Assembly (NCBI RefSeq): GCF_014898815.1
Contig: NW_026515544.1
Span: 2,294,001 to 2,358,000, forward strand
Reading direction: 5' to 3'
Length of the DNA stretch: 64,000 nt
DNA from: Panonychus citri
Taxonomy: Eukaryota > Arthropoda > Arachnida > Trombidiformes > Tetranychidae
Every line of letters starts with the position of its first letter. Position 1 is the first letter of the stretch. A model generated the notes under the pieces. It was not told the origin of the DNA, did not search any database, and saw only the letters and a list, made by a program, of their open reading frames with translations. The position numbers and the translations under genes were made by a program. Positions 45,938 to 57,073 of the stretch are shown here, piece after piece.

Positions 45938-46696
45938 CTGATTGATCAGTTGATTGATTTTCATGATAACCTGTGAGGTAGGAAATAAGGTGTGATCCTA
46001 AAAAGAGAAAATAGAACATTCGAAAAAGTGTTGATATTGATTTACTCTTTTCTTTCTTAATTCTTTCCAAACTAATATCACAATTAATTCATTCATTTTG
46101 TTGTAAGGTATCACTTTAGTCTAATAATTTTCTTTTTTGTTTCATTTTTTTTTTTGGGAAAAAATAGTAAAATGGTTAAAATTTACTCGAAACTTCATAG
46201 AGCCAGTGGAGCATTAGAATTTTTCACAACACGCCAGTGGCGATTTAAGGTGGACAATGTCCTAATGCTCTGTGATCAACTCCAAGGAGTAGACAAGCAA
46301 TTATTTCACTTCGATGTTCGTGACCTTCACTGGCCGACCTATTGGGAAGATTATATTCTGGGTATTCGAAAGTACGTCCTAAAAGAGGAGAACAGTACAC
46401 TTCCATTCGCACGGCGAAATTTACAACGGTAATAAAATCTAAATAACATTATAATTAAATCGCTAATCAAATCTAATTGTTATTCTAATTTTTTTGCTCT
46501 TCTCTTTTTTTTTCGATTCAGATTGTACTATCTGAATAGGTTACTTGACCTTTTTTTGATGCTCGGAATTTGGAATATATTCTTACGGCGAACTCGAACC
46601 GCTCGAATTATTTGGTTACTTTTTACCAACTTATCGAAATCAATTTTGTTCAAAGTTGTTGGGAACAACAAGAAGCTTATAACTCAATCTGATTGA
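42302..46696 (+). CDS. Fatty acyl-CoA reductase
   Basis: Seven exons (42302-42388, 42675-42791, 43292-43467, 44823-44895, 45120-45808, 46168-46428, 46522-46696) join in phase into about 525 residues, typical of arthropod FARs. The enzyme reduces fatty acyl-CoA to fatty alcohol with NADPH, for cuticle waxes, ether lipids or pheromones. The Rossmann nucleotide-binding motif is ITGATGFMGK (residues 20-29). VVFHSAATVKFDEPLR and ALVHVSTAYANC are characteristic, and the catalytic YxxxK is YTYTK (about residues 209-213), followed by VAIVRPSIV. The FAR_C domain follows (FFTTRQWRFKVDN, FDVRDLHWPTYWEDYILGIR). A hydrophobic C-terminal segment (about YYLNRLLDLFLMLGIWNIFL) fits membrane anchoring to ER or peroxisome. 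Intron 3 is long (1.36 kb). Arthropod FARs form multigene families, so no symbol is given. Confidence 0.95.
43468..44822 (+). other. Long intron 3 of the FAR gene
   Basis: 1355 bp, AT-rich, donor GTGAGTG, acceptor TTTCCAG. No nested gene seen. Intron 2 (42792-43291, 500 bp) likewise shows only low-complexity sequence. Confidence 0.6.
45900..45934. repeat. (TC)n microsatellite in FAR intron 5
   Basis: Seventeen uninterrupted TC units between the exon ending at 45808 and the exon starting at 46168; nothing else is recognised in that 359-bp intron. Confidence 0.9.
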
Positions 46697-48578
46697 CCAT
46701 TGGCTGGACCTTTAACCTGATAGATATTTAAAAGTCTTACACACTCATATACACAAAATATAAACAAAAAATGATGATTGTGTGTGTTTCCTGTTCCGGT
46801 TTCCTCATCAATTCAATATACTTTTTAAGATAATGTTTTGTTTTTGTTTTACTGTTTTTCTGACCAATTTGATTAGGAAATTACAATGAGATGAAACAAA
46901 TTAAACTCCAACAATTAGAATCAGAATTGCAAAATATAATCACTCTAATCAATTGTTTACAACTATATTTTGTTATATTCAATTACACCAACAATTAAGT
47001 TTAAATTAATGCTTAAGGTCAATGTTTTTTTCTAGACGAAATCAATTGATCCTTTAATTTGTTTGGCTCTACAAGTTAATTAATTTGATTATATATTTAA
47101 TTGATTTTACTCTCTTTTTAAAAACAAAAACAAATCACACAACTGGTGATTTAGTTAAATCACCTAATTGTTATCATCCCAATTAATTGATTGTACAAAT
47201 TAACCGCGAAAACAGATTAGTTTTGTAAATTTGATCAACTAATTAGGTCAACACTTTTTTTTGATTCATTTGGACTCAACAAATTTTCAAGACTGACCCA
47301 CTGATTTAATTGTTACAATTAGATCAAATTTGATTTTCAGTATCTTTGCTTTAATCTAAATTAATACTATGTATACATTTTTAATAATCACGACAATTAA
47401 CCAATTACAATATAAAAAAAACTCGCAAATAAAAAATTACCTTTTAAATTAAAAAAACTTTTTTTTGTTTCTTTTTCTTGTCAACAATTAAAGTTAATTG
47501 TTTATTGATTTTCTGATTTATCATCGAAGCTATCAAATTATGATTAGTGGGCCTTTTTTTGATTAACTTTCATTTTAACAAAATATCAAATTAAATTGTT
47601 TCCAAACAATTTAATAAAATCCGTCATCACCCTTAACCTTAATCATCACTTTCTATTGATTAAGTTAATTGTGACCATGGGTTTAAATCATAACTGTAAC
47701 TGAATGTAAATTAACCGGAACAATTAAACTGCATCATCACCGGATGTTAAATCATAACAATCAAACAATTTTCTAGTTAAACAATTATAATTGAATCAAC
47801 AACCTTTCAACAATTTACTGAACAATTTAATTGTGATTGTATTAATAAGTAATAAAAAAGTTTCTTTCAAATTTTTGATTATAAATTTTTCACCTAATTA
47901 TGATTAACCTTCATTGACAATCAATCTTTATAATCTAATTAAGTTGTAAAGTAATTAGATTTACGATTGTTTATCTTGACAATTAGTCTAATTGTAAAAT
48001 AATTAAACGATGACACAATTAAATTGATAATAGGAAACAAGAATTAAAAACAATTAGTCTCAAGTGAATAACTAAACAATTAACTACAAGTTGTGATTAA
48101 CAATTTAGAGACAAATGATTTGGTGATGAAGTAAATGATTAAGAAATATTGATGAGAGGAAATAAATCATCATTCTGATTGGAGTTTAATTGCATCCAAA
48201 TTGTATAAATATGATTTTAAATTTTCTATTAATTAATTGAACGAAATTTGTATTTCAATCAATAAATTTTAAATACTATTAATAGCATTTCAATTTTGTT
48301 TTATGTTACAATTGATTAATAGTCAATAACTATTACTATAAATATAAAGTTTTCAAACTGGTGAGAGAAACAATTAACTTTGATTGTTGATCTTCAATAA
48401 CAAGCAATTACAATAGAGATTAGTAAATCATCTGTTAATTGTTAATCTGCATCTATTTAAAAACAATTAGTATTTTAGTGGGAAGTTGTTTTCTTGATTG
48501 TTCACTGGTAACGAACGGTTTTGATTAGATTGATGATTTTGAAGGATTTTCTCGTTAGCATTTGTGGTCAACTTGTGG
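46697..48578. other. Convergent interval between FAR and mitofusin
   Basis: 1.9 kb, AT-rich, 3' flanks of both genes. Very dense in ACAATTA words, no coding sequence or RNA gene recognised. Confidence 0.5.
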
Positions 48579-50953
48579 TCAACTTTCATCGTGCAAATAA
48601 ACATGGGTGAAATTATCTAATTCACTGGATAAAAAGCTTGCTTTGTTTTTCAACGTTCTCGAACTGTTTCCAATCTCATCTAATTGTCTGATTTCAGCGT
48701 CTAATTTACTGATTTCTGATTGAACATTTTTCATATTCGAGTCAACCATATGACATAAACGTGCAAAAGTCGCGGTCAGTTCCCTGTTAAGATAAAAGAA
48801 AATAATAATAAACAATTAGTTGTGAAAACAAACATTCTCATAATTATGATTCTATATACTCACTGTTGAACTTGATGTGAACAATTAGCACTTGTCAAAT
48901 CAACAATTAACTTTAATTTGCGAGTTGCATGGTTAACATATTGCTTTTTAAAGGCTTTCTCTTTCGCCTTGTTAGTCCATGTTAACCTCTCATAGAAATA
49001 AAGGAAAGTATAAACACCAAGTGTCACTCCGATTACCCTCCAACCAATGGTTCGCACCATAAACCCGCCGAGTGCCAATGCACCAAGTGTTGTTTGTGAC
49101 TGTGTGCCACTGAGAAATGATAACTTTTCAATAATTGGTAATAAATCAGCATCCGAAGATACAGTTGAATTATTGTGAATAGATTTATAATCGTTGCTTG
49201 GTGTTTGTGGTGCTGTTGATGGTACAGATCGTGGTATTGAATTTGATCCTTTACCGAAAAAGTTTCCACTTCGAAATCGTCGTATCATTGATAATAGTCC
49301 AAAAGAGAATCGAAATTCAAGATCTTCCTGGAAATCGGCACAAAGTGATTCACAGTTTATTCTGTAAAGAATCTCGAAACTTTGTCTTGATCTGAACGTT
49401 AAAAAGTCAATTTTCTTATTCTCTTCTTCGGGTATTAAAGAGGTTACCCTTTCGATCATCTCCTTTTGAGCAGATTCCACACAATTAGATAATTCGGTTG
49501 TAAGACGAGCTCTCATATTTGAATCTAATCCTTTCTCAACGTGACTATGTAACTCCTTCTTATAAGTAGACAGGTAATTAGAATCATCTGAAAATGGCCT
49601 CTCAAAATCACTAACCAAAAGTGATAAACGACGAATCTCCTCTTTCAGTGCTAAATTAACTTTCTGTTCCGTTTGATCAACAATATTGATTATCTTATGT
49701 TTAACTTCACTTGTTAACATTGACATATTTGAATTGGTCATCTCCAAGCGTTTAGCTTCCTCTGAACGGTCAGTTGACTTTCTATTCTTTAGATTGGTTG
49801 AATTTTTATGAATACTATCCAGCAGTAAACTTAAATCATTAATTATACTATAACCACGTCTGGCATGTTGATCGAATTTGGTTTTTATCGAAGATTTAGA
49901 AAGACATTCTTCAAATTTTCTTTCAAAATTTTCAAATTCAAAGTAACGATGTTGAAATCCTTCCGGAAATGTGGAGCTAACATTTTCTTGGGATTCTTGG
50001 GTTCGCCAGATAAGAACTTCTTTAGCAGATATAAAGAAAACTCTTTCCGGTGCCTCAGCTCGTGAGACAACTTTAAGTTCATCGGAAAGAAAGGAAACAC
50101 TTCGATCGGTATGTTGTTTACGAACACGTTCCAGATTTTCCGGTTCACTTGCAGCTGCATCCCAGCGATTGTTTAAAATGAAGATGTTTGGTTTTGAAAT
50201 TTTCTCGCTCACTTTATGGAAAAAAGCTTTTTCTGTTCGCATTAAAGTTGACTCCGCATTGGAAACCAAGACAAACAGGTCAGCATCTAAGCAATGTTTA
50301 TCAATCCATTCATCAAGATTTGGTGAGACATCGATACCTGGACTATCCACAAGAACAACATCATCTTTAAGAAGAGAACATTTATTTTTAGGCCAGAAAA
50401 TTCGAACCAAAGTAGCATCACCCAATTTCTCTGAATTAAGAGCATTAGCCAAATGGGAAACAGATTCAACGTTTAACTTTTCATCGGGATCATCTTCCAA
50501 AACAAGATAAGCTTCATCAGTATCCGATCCTTCAACTTGTAGAAAACAATTGGTTGTATGACCCATTCCAGATGGTAAAATTTTCCTTCCCAGAACTGAA
50601 TTAATAACCGTTGATTTACCATTACTTGTACGTCCAAAGAAAGCAACTTTCATGTGATCCCTTCTGAGAACCTCACGAATATTACAAACTCTTTCAGATA
50701 AATTAACCACATTGGTTAAAGCATCGGTTTCAAGAACATCCTTACGACAAGCTTCCAAGAAAATTTTACTCTCATCGACATAACTTTCAATGGCCACAAA
50801 GATATTATTAATCTTTCTCTTGGCGAGAACAAAAATTTTCAATGGAGAATCAATTGGCTCGATTACCCCTGGAGCAACACCTAAATTGGAACCATTTGTC
50901 TTAGAGAAATGATGAGTATCCACCATCAAACTATTCTTTAGAAGATGAGCCAT
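48579..50953 (-). CDS. Marf: Mitofusin
   Basis: Two exons (50953-48864 and 48783-48579), 764 residues, close to human MFN2 (757). Dynamin-related GTPase of the mitochondrial outer membrane that drives fusion. G1 P-loop GRTSNGKST is at residues 107-115, the G2 region GHTT at 121-124, G3 VDSPG at 202-206, and G4 NRWD at 262-265. HR1 follows, then a hydrophobic hairpin (TLGALALGGFMV and VIGVTLGVYTFLYF, about residues 625-655), and a C-terminal HR2 coiled coil mostly in exon 2 (FARLCHMVDSNMKNVQSEIS). All GTPase motifs look intact. The ATG at 50953 is 380 bp from the ATG of the divergent NELF-A copy 1. Confidence 0.96.
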
Positions 50954-51332
50954 AAATAAAAATTACAATTTCAATAAACATACAATTTTAAAGTGAAAAC
51001 AATTAGTCAATTAAACAAATTAATTACAATTAAAACAAAGAATGAGAAAAACCAAAACAATGGAAAAAAAAATCCTTCAGCTTTTTCTCAATGCGACTCA
51101 TGTTACCATGGAAACGAATGGAACTTGCGCCATCTGTTGGCCGGGAAGTTCGACTCTACCTTTGGGTTTGTTTGTGATTTTCTTTAGATTGAAATTTAAT
51201 TTTTCTTTGATTCTTTTTAATTGTCTTAATTAGTGTGGACTTTTTTTCGTTGATTGTTTGGCATTGGTCTATTTTTGGACTGGTATACTTGGTGCTTTGC
51301 CAAATTTGAAAGTTTATTGTTGTTCTGATGTG
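50954..51332. promoter_or_regulatory. Divergent promoter, mitofusin / NELF-A copy 1
   Basis: 379 bp between two start codons. Contains the X-box-like GTTACCATGGAAAC at 51102-51115 and, just after it, GCGCCATCTGTTGGCCGGGA (51127-51146), the only GC-rich patch here. Confidence 0.6.
51102..51115. promoter_or_regulatory. X-box-like palindrome, mitofusin / NELF-A copy 1
   Basis: GTTACCATGGAAAC, a close match to the RFX X-box pattern, in the middle of the divergent promoter. Confidence 0.5.
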
Positions 51333-53560
51333 ATGACGACTCATTTGAATAAAAATGATACTTCATTGTGGCTTCATAATAAATTGGGTAATGTTAATGA
51401 TTTATGGTCTGGTGGTTCAATTTGTTCACAATTAAATGGAGATGTTTTGAAAAATATTCGTGATTGTTTTCCTGATTTACAATCATTGGTTAAATTGAAA
51501 TTGTTATGTTCTTTTCTACATTTACCAAGGAAAAATGTTGAACTGGTGAGTGAGTCTTTTCAATTTTCTTGTTGTTAATCTTTAATTTGTATCATTTTTA
51601 TTTATATTCTAGTGGAAATCTGAATTGGATGAGATTATTGAATTGGCTACAATTGACACCGATCAATGGGTTACTATGATTGCTGAACTATTGAAGAGTT
51701 TTCCTGAGACTGGTAATATAAATTTTGATATTGACGAGAATGCAACAGTTTTTTCTGATTTAATTGGGGAATTAAAGAAATCAGGTTTGTAGATATTGGA
51801 TTATTAGTACAAAAATTAAGTATAATTTTCTCTGATCATAATAAATATTTATTTCTATTTGACAGCAAAGAAACCATCTGATCCTGGAATTTTACCAATT
51901 GAATCACTTTACCTTAATACAAATGCATTTATTGCACAAATTGGAGCGAAACCTCATCAACCAATTAAACATTTTACATTGAGAAGAAAACCAAAATCTG
52001 CTGCTTTAAGAGCAGAACTTTTACATAAATGTAATAATCCAATTATTTCTCTTTTCTTTTCTTTCTTGATTTGAATTTATTGAATCTAATTGTTTCTACT
52101 ATTACTTTGATTTTTAACAGCTAACGAAGTTGCAACAAGTAGTAAGAAAAACACTACAACACCTGTTGCTGCTGCGAGATACAGAGGATCTAAAGAGTTA
52201 AATGACAATAGTAAGTATCAATTCATATCAATTCATATAACTTCATCTTTTGAATTATTGTAAACTAATATTATCTGATATTATTTTAAGCTCCTTTAAA
52301 AGGTATTCCAAGTCGTACATCATTTGGAACATCATCAACATCATCATCACAATCAACATTTAAAACACCCAATCCCGCCAATAGAAGCGCGGGAAGTGTT
52401 CGTAATCCAACAAGACCAACAATACCTGGAGTTCGTCGTGATGGTGGAATTAAATTATTGGATATTGGTGAACAACCATTAGGACGAGATGCTAAACGTA
52501 AGAAACGTAATCAAGAAGAACAAGAAGCGAAACAAAAAGAAAATGACAAAACAAATGGACAAGATTCAACAGCGACTCCTGATTATGCTTTGGGTCTCAC
52601 ATCAATGGTCCCTCCAAGTCCAGCCCCAGCTTATTCAGTTCCACCAACACCGGTCCATATTTAGGTGAAACCTCAGCAACATCAACGTCAACACCGACCA
52701 CACCAACTACTCCGACTACTCCAACGACACCAACATTATCGTCAACAATCACTAAAACAAAAGAAATTAAAGAAGAACCTAAACCATCAAGTTCTAGTTC
52801 ATCACCAACAAAGATAAAATCAGAAGTCGAAACAATATCATCAATACCAATGAATGAAACAATTATTCCATCAACCTCAACCTCATCTTCATCTTCATCT
52901 TTATCTACTCCATCCACAATTGTACCAAATCCACAAGTTTCTCCTACAAAAACTCAATCAAATTCCGTTCAAATCACAATTGTACCAAACAGAACACTAG
53001 GTCAACAATCAACTACAATCGTGAGTATTTTCTTTTTTAATTTTTCACTCAATTTTTCTAATTTCATTTCTTTTCAATCAAAGGTACAGTCAGCTAATCA
53101 ACAGGTGATCCAACAAGTCCAAAGATCTGTTATTCAACAATCCACTACATCAATTACACCAGTGGCCGCAGCTACTCCTATGGTATCAACAACACCAACT
53201 TCTAGTCTAACACAAACACAAACACTAACACCAGCACCATCAACAACACCAACAACAAACACAACAGCTCCTAGATTACAATTATCCCAGAGACAGATAA
53301 TGGAAGCTCAAGAGCTATTCAAGAACTCAAATTCTGTTGGTAAAGTGGAAAAAGCGTTAATATTAAGTTTCATGGGAGGATCACGAGAAAATCCTTGTCC
53401 ACATTTAGGTGATATTGTTACAATTAAATTAAGCGAAAAAGAGGAACAACTCCGCCAACCTGATGGAACAATAATCAATGTTATCGCCGAAAATCATTAT
53501 CAAATGAATTATAGTTCAGGAGAAGCTAAACAAATCAAAAGATTACGAAGAGCTCAATAA
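51333..53560 (+). pseudogene. NELFA: NELF-A copy 1 (single-base frameshift in exon 5)
   Basis: Negative elongation factor A homologue; NELF with DSIF pauses RNA polymerase II near promoters. Exons: 51333-51545, 51613-51784, 51866-52030, 52121-52210, 52291-53020, 53094-53560. The N-terminal domain starts MTTHLNKNDTSLWLHNKLGN. Family hallmarks are FTLRRKPKSAALRAELLHK, the TPDYALGLTSMVPPSP segment, and the C-terminal LSQRQIMEAQELFKNSNSVG with FAL-type hydrophobics. Copy 2 reads CAACACCCGG where this copy reads CAACACCGG (about 52647-52653). The missing C leads to a TAG at 52662-52664; the remaining 3' sequence is still open in the other frame. Introns are nearly identical to copy 2, so the duplication is DNA-level and recent, or maintained by conversion. 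If the missing C is an assembly error, the gene is intact. Confidence 0.9.
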
Positions 53561-53618
53561 TCTTCACTAATTGTCAATTTTATTAAATGTACAAAAATAA
53601 AAAAGTGTCATCATCAAT

Positions 53619-54408
53619 TTAACACGATTTGTATGTAACCAACCCGTTTAAATTTTTGACCATTGAGAATAATTTTTCAGCGACAATATGTTGTTCATAA
53701 AAAGGATTAGATTGAATAAGTTGACGGTATCGTCTTGGTTTTCTTTTTAAAATCACAAGTAAAACTCCACCAATGAATAGAGTTAAAATTCCAACGAAAG
53801 AGGCTGAAGCAATGAAAGCAATTCCAGAGATGGTTTTAAAATAAATCGTCTGTCAAAACACCGGCCACTTTAGTTCCATGATCAGTAGTTAAAGTTGGCT
53901 GACCTGAACTTGAAATCGCTGGACAATCAAAGATGGTACGTTCTTGACACTCTCCTTGGCCAACCATTGCATCCAAAAGAAGGCGAGTATATCTATCAGT
54001 TTGATTTCCCATGGTGGAAGATGCAATTCTATTAACTGTTGTCCTAAGATTATCACTAATCTTTGGAAAATCTGTTCCCATTGATCTACCAGCACCACAA
54101 ACAAGAGCTTCCAAACAACCGGAAGATAAACCAGTCCAATAGAAAAGAGTATTAACCCGATCGATCAAATTATTAACTATTTGAACTGCAGGTCCACTAT
54201 TAGCCAATATATTTAAATATGTTGTCGAAACCAAAGGAGATGAAAGATTGTTGAGAAAAAAAGAGATCACCAAACTGGTCACCAAGTAGAAAAAAACACC
54301 GACCAGTAAAAAGATCTGTTGGAAACTTGGAATGTCCAAAGCAGATTTAATGGACATGATAAGTTCGTGAGTGTTGTTAAAAGAGAACACCTTATCCAGT
54401 TTCTCCAT
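53619..54408 (-). CDS. Two-TM membrane protein of unknown family, probable frameshift near C-terminus
   Basis: Start ATG at 54408 (MEKLDKVFSFNNTHELIM). A first hydrophobic helix (IFLLVGVFFYLVTSLVISFF) is followed by an extracellular- or lumenal-looking region with four cysteines (SSGCLEALVCGAG, GECQERTIFDC) and a potential N-glycosylation site (NQT). The frame stops at 53836-53838, but the next 72 codons in the +1 frame encode a strong second helix (GIAFIASASFVGILTLFIGG), a basic stop-transfer (LKRKPRRYRQ) and a tail ending at 53619. One base too many in TTTTAAAA at about 53836-53842 would explain the break; otherwise a 115-nt intron with a weak GTTGGC donor could bridge it. Family not recognised. 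Its tail is 58 bp from the NELF-A copy 1 stop, and it diverges from NELF-A copy 2. Confidence 0.65.
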
Positions 54409-54875
54409 GATGTCCAATCGAACAAAAAAAAACAAAAAATAGAACAAATAAAAATTCAAACAAAAAGAGAAAAGAAATTAAACAAAATTGATTTCGTCAA
54501 TTTGGTAAACACTTTCATCTAAAATTTTTAGACTAAAAATGAGAAAAATTTTCAAAAAGATGAAAAAAATGACAAGAGTTTCCATGGAAACGGAGAATCC
54601 ACAGCGGCCTCTGTGTTGGAATAGAAAAACTTTTTTCTATTCTCTTTTCTGTTTGATTGTTTTTGTTTCCTTTTATTGGTCTTAATTCTTAAGACGTTTA
54701 ATTGATTAGTTTAATTGTTTTTTTTTCTTTTTTACCTTTGTTAAGTCGTTTTGTGGATTATGTTTAAATCGTTTAGATTTAACTGGATTTTCTTGGATTG
54801 ATTGTTAAGTCTAGTGGGTTTTACTTTTGGTTTGTTATATTGTTGGTGAGATTATCGGTTTCATGTTTTATAATT
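54409..54875. promoter_or_regulatory. Divergent promoter, two-TM gene / NELF-A copy 2
   Basis: 467 bp between two ATGs, unrelated in sequence to the promoter of NELF-A copy 1 except for the X-box-like motif at 54578-54591 and a nearby CGGCCTCTGTGTTGG patch. Confidence 0.55.
54578..54591. promoter_or_regulatory. X-box-like palindrome, two-TM gene / NELF-A copy 2
   Basis: GTTTCCATGGAAAC, a perfect 14-nt palindrome and the best example of the motif in the window. Confidence 0.55.
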
Positions 54876-57073
54876 ATGACGACTCATTTGAATAAAAATG
54901 ATACTTCATTGTGGCTTCATAATAAATTGGGTAATGTTAATGATTTATGGTCTGGTGGTTCAATTTGTTCACAATTAAATGGAGATGTTTTGAAAAATAT
55001 TCGTGATTGTTTTCCTGATTTACAATCATTGGTTAAATTGAAATTGTTATGTTCTTTTCTACATTTACCAAGGAAAAATGTTGAACTGGTGAGTGAGTCT
55101 TTTCAATTTTCTTGTTGTTAATCTTTAATTTGTATCATTTTTATTTATATTCTAGTGGAAATCTGAATTGGATGAGATTATTGAATTGGCTACAATTGAC
55201 ACCGATCAATGGGTTACTATGATTGCTGAACTATTGAAGAGTTTTCCTGAGACTGGTAATATAAATTTTGATATTGACGAGAATGCAACAGTTTTTTCTG
55301 ATTTAATTGGGGAATTAAAGAAATCAGGTTTGTAGATATTGGATTATTAGTACAAAAATTAAGTATAATTTTCTCTGATCATAATAAATATTTATTTCTA
55401 TTTGACAGCAAAGAAACCATCTGATCCTGGAATTTTACCAATTGAATCACTTTACCTTAATACAAATGCGTTTATTGCACAAATTGGAGTGAAACCCCAC
55501 CAACCAATTAAACATTTTACATTAAGAAGAAAACCAAAATCTGCTGCTTTAAGAGCAGAACTTTTACATAAATGTAATTATAAGATTATTTCTCTTTTCT
55601 TTTCTTTTCTTGATTTGAATTTATTGAATCTAACTGTTTCTACTATTACTTTGATTTTTAACAGCTAACGAAGTCGCAACAAGTAGTAAGAAAAACACTA
55701 CAACACCTGTTGCTGCTGCGAGATACAGAGGATCTAAAGAGTTAAATGACAATAGTAAGTATCAATTCATATAACTTCATCTTTTGAATTATTGTAAACT
55801 AATATTATCTGATATTATTTTAAGCTCCTCTAAAAGGTATTCCAAGTCGTACATCATTTGGAACATCATCAACATCATCATCACAATCAACAAAACACCC
55901 AATCCCGCCAATAGCGCGGGAAGTGTTCGTAATCCAACAAGACCAACAATACCTGGAGTTCGTCGTGATGGTGGAATTAAATTATTGGATATTGGTGAAC
56001 AACCATTAGGACGAGATGCTAAACGTAAGAAACGTAATCAAGAAGAACAAGAAGCGAAACAAAAAGAAAATGACAAAACAAATGGACAACAAGATTCAAC
56101 AGCGACTCCTGATTATGCTTTGGGTCTCACATCAATGGTCCCTCCAAGTCCAGCCCCAGCTTATTCAGTTCCACCAACACCCGGTCCATATTTAGGTGAA
56201 ACCTCAGCAACATCAACGTCAACACCGACCACACCAACTACTCCAACGACACCAACATTATCGTCAACAATCACTAAAACAAAAGAAATTAAAGAAGAAC
56301 CTAAACCATCAAGTTCTAGTTCATCACCAACAAAGATAAAATCAGAAGTCGAAACAACAGCATCAATACCAATGAATGAAACAATTATTCCATCAACCTC
56401 AACCTCATCTTCATCTTCATCTTTATCTACTCCATCCACAATTGTACCAAATCCACAAGTTTCTCCTACAAAAACTCAATCAAATTCCGTTCAAATCACA
56501 ATTGTACCAAACAGAACACTAGGTCAACAATCAACTACAATTGTGAGTATTTTCTCTTTTAATTTTTCAATCAATTTTCCTAATTTCATTTCTTTCTAAT
56601 TAAAGGTACAGTCAGCTAATCAACAGGTGATCCAACAAGTCCAAAGATCTGTTATTCAACAATCCACTACATCAATTACACCAGTAGCTTCAGCTACTCC
56701 TATGGTATCAACAACACCAACTTCTGGTCTAACACTAACACCAGCACCATCAACAACACCAACAACAAACACAACAGCTCCTAGATTACAATTATCCCAG
56801 AGACAGATAATGGAAGCTCAAGAGCTATTCAAGAACTCAAATTCTGTTGGTAAAGTGGAAAAAGCGTTAATATTAAGTTTCATGGGAGGATCACGAGAAA
56901 ATCCTTGTCCACATTTAGGTGATATTGTTACAATTAAATTAAGCGAAAAAGAGGAACAACTCCGCCAACCTGATGGAACAATAATCAATGTTATCGCCGA
57001 AAATCATTATCAAATGAATTATAGTTCAGGAGAAGCTAAACAAATCAAAAGATTACGAAGAGCTCAAGTTTAA
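54876..57073 (+). pseudogene. NELFA: NELF-A copy 2 (4-base deletion in exon 5)
   Basis: Second NELF-A copy with the same six-exon structure; exon 5 is 55825-56542. Sequence identity to copy 1, introns included, begins at the ATG and ends at the last shared codons (CGAAGAGCTCAA), after which this copy reads GTT TAA. At about 55891 it lacks four bases present in copy 1 (CAACATTTAAAAC there, CAACAAAAC here), shifting the frame and producing a TAG near 56007. The 3' frame (55900-56542, then exon 6 from about 56606) is otherwise open and keeps CAACACCCGG. Thus each copy is broken at a different site. Whether one is rescued by assembly correction, alternative splicing or an allele is undecided. Confidence 0.9.
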
